NCBI RefSeq assembly: GCF_018691265.1
Contig: NW_024881322.1
Location: 1,240,001 to 1,304,000 of the forward strand
Reading direction: 5' to 3'
DNA length: 64,000 bases
DNA from: Tyto alba
Taxonomy: Eukaryota; Chordata; Aves; Strigiformes; Tytonidae
Shown: one piece after another, positions 59,536 through 64,000 of the stretch
Numbering within the stretch: the first letter of the stretch is position 1
Layout: the number at the start of each line of letters is the position of its first letter
Notes under the pieces: model-generated
What the model was told of the DNA's origin: nothing
Database searches by the model: none
What the model saw: only the letters and a program-made list of their open reading frames with translations
Program-made: the position numbers and the translations under genes

Positions 59536-60060
59536 TTTAGAGACCCTTATTCCCTTTCCAGGCAATTTCCAGGCAGAAAAAAGCCTGCACACCATTTTTA
59601 TTCCCCAGTTTCATATCTCCAGTACCTGTCTTGTGTTCCTTACCCTGTTCCTGGTGGAGCTGTGGTCTCCTCCCTTTCAGGATTTAGCACTGTAAAACCA
59701 GACAGAATAACCATCCTGTTGCAGGGTGACATGAGGCAGAAGAGAGCAGAGCTGCTGGGATTTTTCTTCACCTTGTTGCCTTTCCTACTAGGGAAGGGAG
59801 TAAGAATTTTGCCCACTTTTCCTGTCTGCTCTTCTCCAGGAGGTGAACAAGCAGAGCAGACATCTGAGCAAAAACTCAAAGATTGGGCTGATAATTCGTT
59901 GGAGACAATTCTCAACTCCCTGGAAACTGGCTCTTATCAGAGCAGAATCTTCATTACCTTTGGCCTCTTCCCAGATGAAACACAAAACTTACAGACTATT
60001 GACAGAAGCAGCTCCCGGCTTACCCTGAGGAGTGGTTATATACAGGGACAGAAACGTTAG
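59536..60060 (+). other. Open stretch beyond CR1, gene status doubtful
   Basis: A + frame open from 59377 to 60060 (227 codons) starts inside antisense CR1 and continues about 175 codons into unique DNA. Good acceptor-like sites lie inside (CCTCCCTTTCAG at 59678 and TGCTCTTCTCCAG at 59840). The last 74 codons after the second site are polar (Gln, Ser, Thr, Glu) and end at TAG 60058-60060. I recognise no domain. The start context and the first third come from a transposon, so the frame as a whole is not a credible gene. The tail could be a lone 3' exon. Confidence 0.15.
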
Positions 60061-60213
60061 TGAAATGCAAATTAAAGCAGTGAGAATATGCATTATGAAA
60101 ATGAGAAATTAAGCAACATGGGGAAAACAAATTTTCTAACAAGATGATTCCCTGTATTCTCCAGTCTTTCTCCTCTTTCAAATATGTATCAACCCCTTCA
60201 TATGTTTAAAAAA

Positions 60214-60244
60214 ATAATAATAATAATAATAAAAAAAAAAAAAA
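60214..60244. repeat. (AAT)n then poly-A
   Basis: About six AAT/ATA units followed by an A-run of 14 bases. The Ile/Lys-rich frames across it are artefacts. Confidence 0.9.
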
Positions 60245-62014
60245 GCGCCCACAAGACATGTGCAGGTGTCTCAGACCCAAAGATTGACTTTCTTGGCCAC
60301 CTTGGAAATACTATCCTTACAGCCTCTGTTGCCTTCCCTGTTTCCACAGCCACAAACACAACTTCATTCCAAGAACTCCATGCCAGCCCAGCTGCCTTCT
60401 GTTTGCACGACATTAACCAGGCACTGGAGGCCACATGCAGTTAAAGAACCAGCTTGGCCATTTCTGTATTACAGTTACATTTTTTTTCAAACACAGTGTT
60501 CAAGTCATGCATCTGCACCTACATTCAGTTTGACACTCGAAGTATGCAAAGCCAATGGATCAGGCCCTTCATTAATGTTGCATTTTTTTTTGCTTAAAAA
60601 TATTTTTAATTAAAATTAATATTAGATTTTCTAATTTATCCTGTTTCCTGGCATCTTTGCTTCACATTCTCAGGCTTTGTTCCTTAACAAGGTCTAGAAG
60701 GACTAAGAAAACAAGCAAGGTAAGACCTATAGTAAACTGAAATTGGGCAATTATATACATTCTACATCAGTGGGTGACTTAAGACAGTGTCTAAAGTCTG
60801 ACCTTGGTGGCTGAGCCTATCAGACTGCTAGGGATCAGATCATACAAAAATCCATCCTCTCATACTTTCTAAAGAGCTCAAAAGGGAGGTGAGATAAATA
60901 CTCATTTCTTAGCTTTAGAGTTTAAGTGTAGAAGAGAACAAACATTGGGAAACTACCCACCATCTTTTCAAAGGTGCTAACTGTGCAAATTCACCCACGC
61001 GCCTGTACTTACATTATGTTTTTGCTGGCAAAGGAGGGCATTAGAAAACAAGATAAATGTTGTCTCATGTCTTAAATAAAATTCTGATTCTTTGAAAGAC
61101 TTTAGGAAAGAAGAAATAAAAGCGGAGTTTGGTTTCTGCCCTTCTGATCCATGTCTGGCAGTATTCTACAACTGGAGTTTGCAGTAGGAGAATTGAAGAT
61201 ACCTGGGTTTGGATTTCTGTCACACTGGGCACTCCCTCCTTCTGCTTTGCTGTATGAAATACATCATGTAGAAGACTACACACAGATACAGAAGACTGGT
61301 GGGGAACTGCAGGATTTCAGCGATTCTCCCTACCACAACACAAACAGTTGACACATTCAGCTGTCCAGCTTGGCCATTTTCCAACCATTGCAGATTTTTT
61401 TTTTTTTCCCTAGTTTTTCCTCTGTTGTGCGCAGACACACAAGCATACACATACTGAAAACCCGCAGAATGAGTCATTCTTTGCTTTTCCATTCATATCC
61501 TGAACAGACATCCATGAAGGATGTTACGTATCCATGTATGTAGCATGCTTCCACTTCTTTGGGAAGAAAATATTAAATTATCCTTAACAAAAAATTCATT
61601 TGATAACAAGTAGCTTTAAGAAATGTCAAAGCGTGGGTGTTGGTCAGTGTTTTCCTCTCTTGGAAGCTGTGCTAAAGGATTAACAAGCTACACTGCCATA
61701 CTTAGAGAGCACCTCTTTTTCACTGGCTCAGATACAAAATTAATGCAAAGCTGTAATCCTTCCATACTCTTCAAAAGTCTTGAATCATTCACATCGCAGA
61801 AGCAAGAGCATAATTTTTCTGCTTTCCTTTCACAAATATCCACCCTGCAGCCTCAGTCAGGATACTGGTCATGCAGATAACTAGACATTTACTCCTGAGA
61901 TATCTTTGTTCCATATATTACATTTTCCATTGCATTTGAAGGCAACTCCTTCTTAAAGCCTGAGGAACCTCTTCAGCATTGCCTCCAAAAAGGCAATATT
62001 TCATATCTATATTT

Positions 62015-62100
62015 ATATCTTAACAGATAATATATTATATTTAATATAGCAACATATAGTATTTTATATCCATACATATATGTATATATAATTATATAAA
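62015..62100. repeat. AT-rich low-complexity patch
   Basis: Mixed TATA, ATAT and TTATAT units with almost no G or C. It looks like a decayed AT microsatellite. Confidence 0.8.
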
Positions 62101-63180
62101 AGCAAAACAAAACAAAAAAATAGGTGCACCTTTTTTACACAAACTGTATTTCCATTTTTTCCTTACCGAAATATGCACCAAGTTCTCAGGATGAAAAGAG
62201 TATGAGAGAAGGAAAAAGCTTCTCCTGACTGAGACTATTCACATGTGTTAACATATTGCTGGAAGTTATTTAGATACTGTGGTGACAGTTGAAGTAACAA
62301 TACTTGTAGAATTCAAAATAGTAAAAGGAATATGTTCACTGAGAAGAACCTTATTTTTCACTCCTTTGCTATCTTTGTACATACTCTTCTTGGTTATTTC
62401 TCAAACTGATGGAACGTCTACAGAAGTTGTTAAGCTGATACCCAAGGGAACATCCTTTCTCCCACAGAAGAACTGCAAAAAATTCTGAGAAGCTCCCATC
62501 TCCCCAGGGCTCTACAAACTGATCAGCAGTGGAGACGACGCGTCTTTGGACCTTTCTGAGTCTTCTTGAGCTAATTTGGATGTGGCACGTCTACAATCAC
62601 AGGCTGTCCTACGGAGCCTGCATGCGCTTCCAAGGTCTGAGGTTCAACATTGCAGCTGTTCTACGACACAGGTGGGTGCACCATCCCACCTTCTGTCCCA
62701 ATTTCCATGCAAGGTTTTCCATGTCAGTCAATGAATACGAATAACGAAGACTGTGGAGTGAACTGCAGAATGCACCCACTCCAGATATTGCCATGGACAC
62801 TGCAATGATATTGCCAAATTCGATTCACAGAAAGCACCTCGCTAATCTGCAAGCAACACTGACTTTCAGATGGGGGCTTAAAGATTCCGTATCATGTTAA
62901 CAGTGCCTCAAATCCATCCTCCTGCTTATGAAATCTAATTAATATTGAATTATATCAAATTTAAAAGGCCACGCTGTGATTAATTTCACCAGTAGTTCTT
63001 CAGATTTCTAAAATGAAAACCGGTCAGTAGTTGCTATAAAATCTTACTTGTGGGCCTTGGCAAGTTGGTGCCCTGTGCACACATGAGATGTTAGCCATAT
63101 TAACAATATTGCTTTACGCTAATGGTAATAATGAAAAGGGCAGAGAAAGAAGTGAAACTCAAGTGCCTTGAGTCCCAAGG

Positions 63181-63552
63181 CGATGCAAAGAGTGCTTCTC
63201 CCTTCCAGGGTTTTGCCTGTGCGGGCACAAAAATCCCTTACATACCGCGGAACCCCCCAGCCCCGCCAGCCCGAGCACAGAGCCACAGCCACTACACCAC
63301 ACGGTTCTCGCAGCTCGTGCAAGCACTCTCATCGCTCACGGCCTGCTAGGCTCCCTGTTTCCCAATGCACCGGGGACAGACGTCTGTCCGTGTCACCATT
63401 TTCACGAGGACAGATCTCTTGGCAGCGGCAGGAGAAGTTCACTTCCCCGTTCACAACAAACCATTCAGAAGCAGAGCGTCAGGAGCACTGACAAATGGCA
63501 GCGACATTCTGACAGCGTTCGACAAGGTCACACAGGCAAGTTAAGCTTCGAG
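63181..63552 (+). promoter_or_regulatory. CpG-dense patch ending at a splice donor
   Basis: I count 22 CpGs in about 370 bases of roughly 55% G+C, an observed/expected ratio near 0.7-0.8. Flanking DNA has very few. The patch ends CTTCGAG|GTGAGC, a consensus 5' splice site with GT at 63553-63554. Together these are what a CpG-island promoter with a first exon on the + strand looks like. I see no convincing TATA box. The 107-codon frame 63168-63491 stops before the donor, so any exon would be noncoding or 5' UTR. It may equally be a GC-rich repeat remnant. Confidence 0.35.
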
Positions 63553-63554
63553 GT

Positions 63555-64000
63555 GAGCAAACTGCAACAGCCTGTTGTGGCCAGGGGCTCTCAAAAGAAA
63601 AATCCAGCAAATGAACCATCAACCTTTATTTGTCCTGAAGAAACATAAATCTTTTCAGCTATTGTGTGGGTCAATGCATGTAAAATAGAGATAGGTTCAA
63701 GATTCCAGATTGAGATGCAGTCTGGATTACAATTTAGAGTCATTCCTTTTTTCCTGCTGAAAACATGCCTTTTCAGGCTTTTTCGGCAGTGTGGGACTGG
63801 GCTTATCTCTATTGCACAGGCCTCACAACGCAAGAAAATGCTTGTCAGAAGCACACTGGTAAAAACACAAATCCTGTGTCAGTGAGATTTCAACTGACCA
63901 TGCATTTTGACTGACCATGGAAACAAAACTTGCAGGTTCGGAGTTTATGTTTTCAGGGAAGCAATCCTAAACTGATTATGAGTGTTTTTACTGTACAGAG
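63555..64000. other. Unique DNA to window end
   Basis: No gene or repeat is recognised. The overlapping frames on both strands (63591-63854 minus, 63664-63885 plus) share the same sequence, and neither has motifs. Confidence 0.5.

Larger units (their letters stand above)
60061..63180. other. Unique DNA, no gene seen
   Basis: No coding family is recognised. It contains an AAT/A-rich microsatellite at 60214-60244 and an AT-rich low-complexity patch at 62015-62100. Frames reach 117 codons without motifs. Confidence 0.5.

Noticed and set aside
59377..60060. 227-codon open frame as a complete gene
   Set aside because: Its start and first ~50 codons are antisense CR1, and no domain is visible; only the unique 3' part is kept as a weak exon candidate.
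1..64000. tRNA, rRNA, snRNA, CRISPR arrays, bacterial operons
   Set aside because: I looked for B-box-like and repeat-spacer patterns by eye and saw none. The DNA is avian nuclear sequence, so prokaryotic systems are not expected.

Overview
The window is vertebrate nuclear DNA, almost certainly from a bird. The evidence is repeat content: several copies of the avian CR1 (chicken repeat 1) LINE with typical 3' ends, older CR1-type elements of the kind shared by archosaurs and turtles, and two avian-type endogenous retrovirus (ERV) insertions with recognisable LTRs. The sequence is AT-leaning and rich in homopolymer A/T runs. No open frame resembles a known cellular protein, and every long open frame is explained by repeats, by low-complexity sequence or by locally GC-rich composition. 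I see no bacterial-style genes, operons, CRISPR arrays, rRNA or tRNA. The species and chromosome cannot be told from the sequence.

Layout. 1-5.86 kb: AT-rich unique DNA. 5.86-6.47 kb: an ancient CR1 on the + strand, interrupted by an A-run. 8.4-9.1 kb: a purine-skewed GC-rich block, a poly-T run and a lone strong splice-acceptor context. 9.63-9.79 kb: a CR1 3' fragment (-). 15.52-17.20 kb: a 1.7-kb CR1 (-) with broken reverse-transcriptase frames. 17.2-36.6 kb: long unique DNA with simple repeats and a small CpG-rich patch at 36.0-36.3 kb. 36.63-37.69 kb: a solo LTR (-) with a 5-bp target duplication. 38.06-39.68 kb: a second ancient CR1 (+). 41.87-42.43 kb: a probable but unproved LTR-like block. 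43.85-46.20 kb: a 200-bp direct duplication whose two copies bracket a nearly erased provirus. That provirus (44.68-45.38 kb) has 32 bp of the 5' LTR, an env tail, a polypurine tract and a full 3' LTR, with a 6-bp target duplication. 56.76-56.86 kb: a third ancient CR1 remnant (-). 58.16-59.54 kb: a 1.4-kb CR1 (-). 63.18-63.55 kb: a CpG-dense patch ending in a consensus splice donor.

The window is best read as gene-poor intergenic or deep-intronic DNA, with repeats as the main annotated content. The items most worth checking are the deleted provirus and its flanking duplication, the solo LTR with readable promoter signals, and the CpG cluster at the right end as a possible first exon. I found no clear sign of a new biological system. 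The CpG/splice-site and conserved-noncoding suggestions are inferences that need transcript or alignment data.
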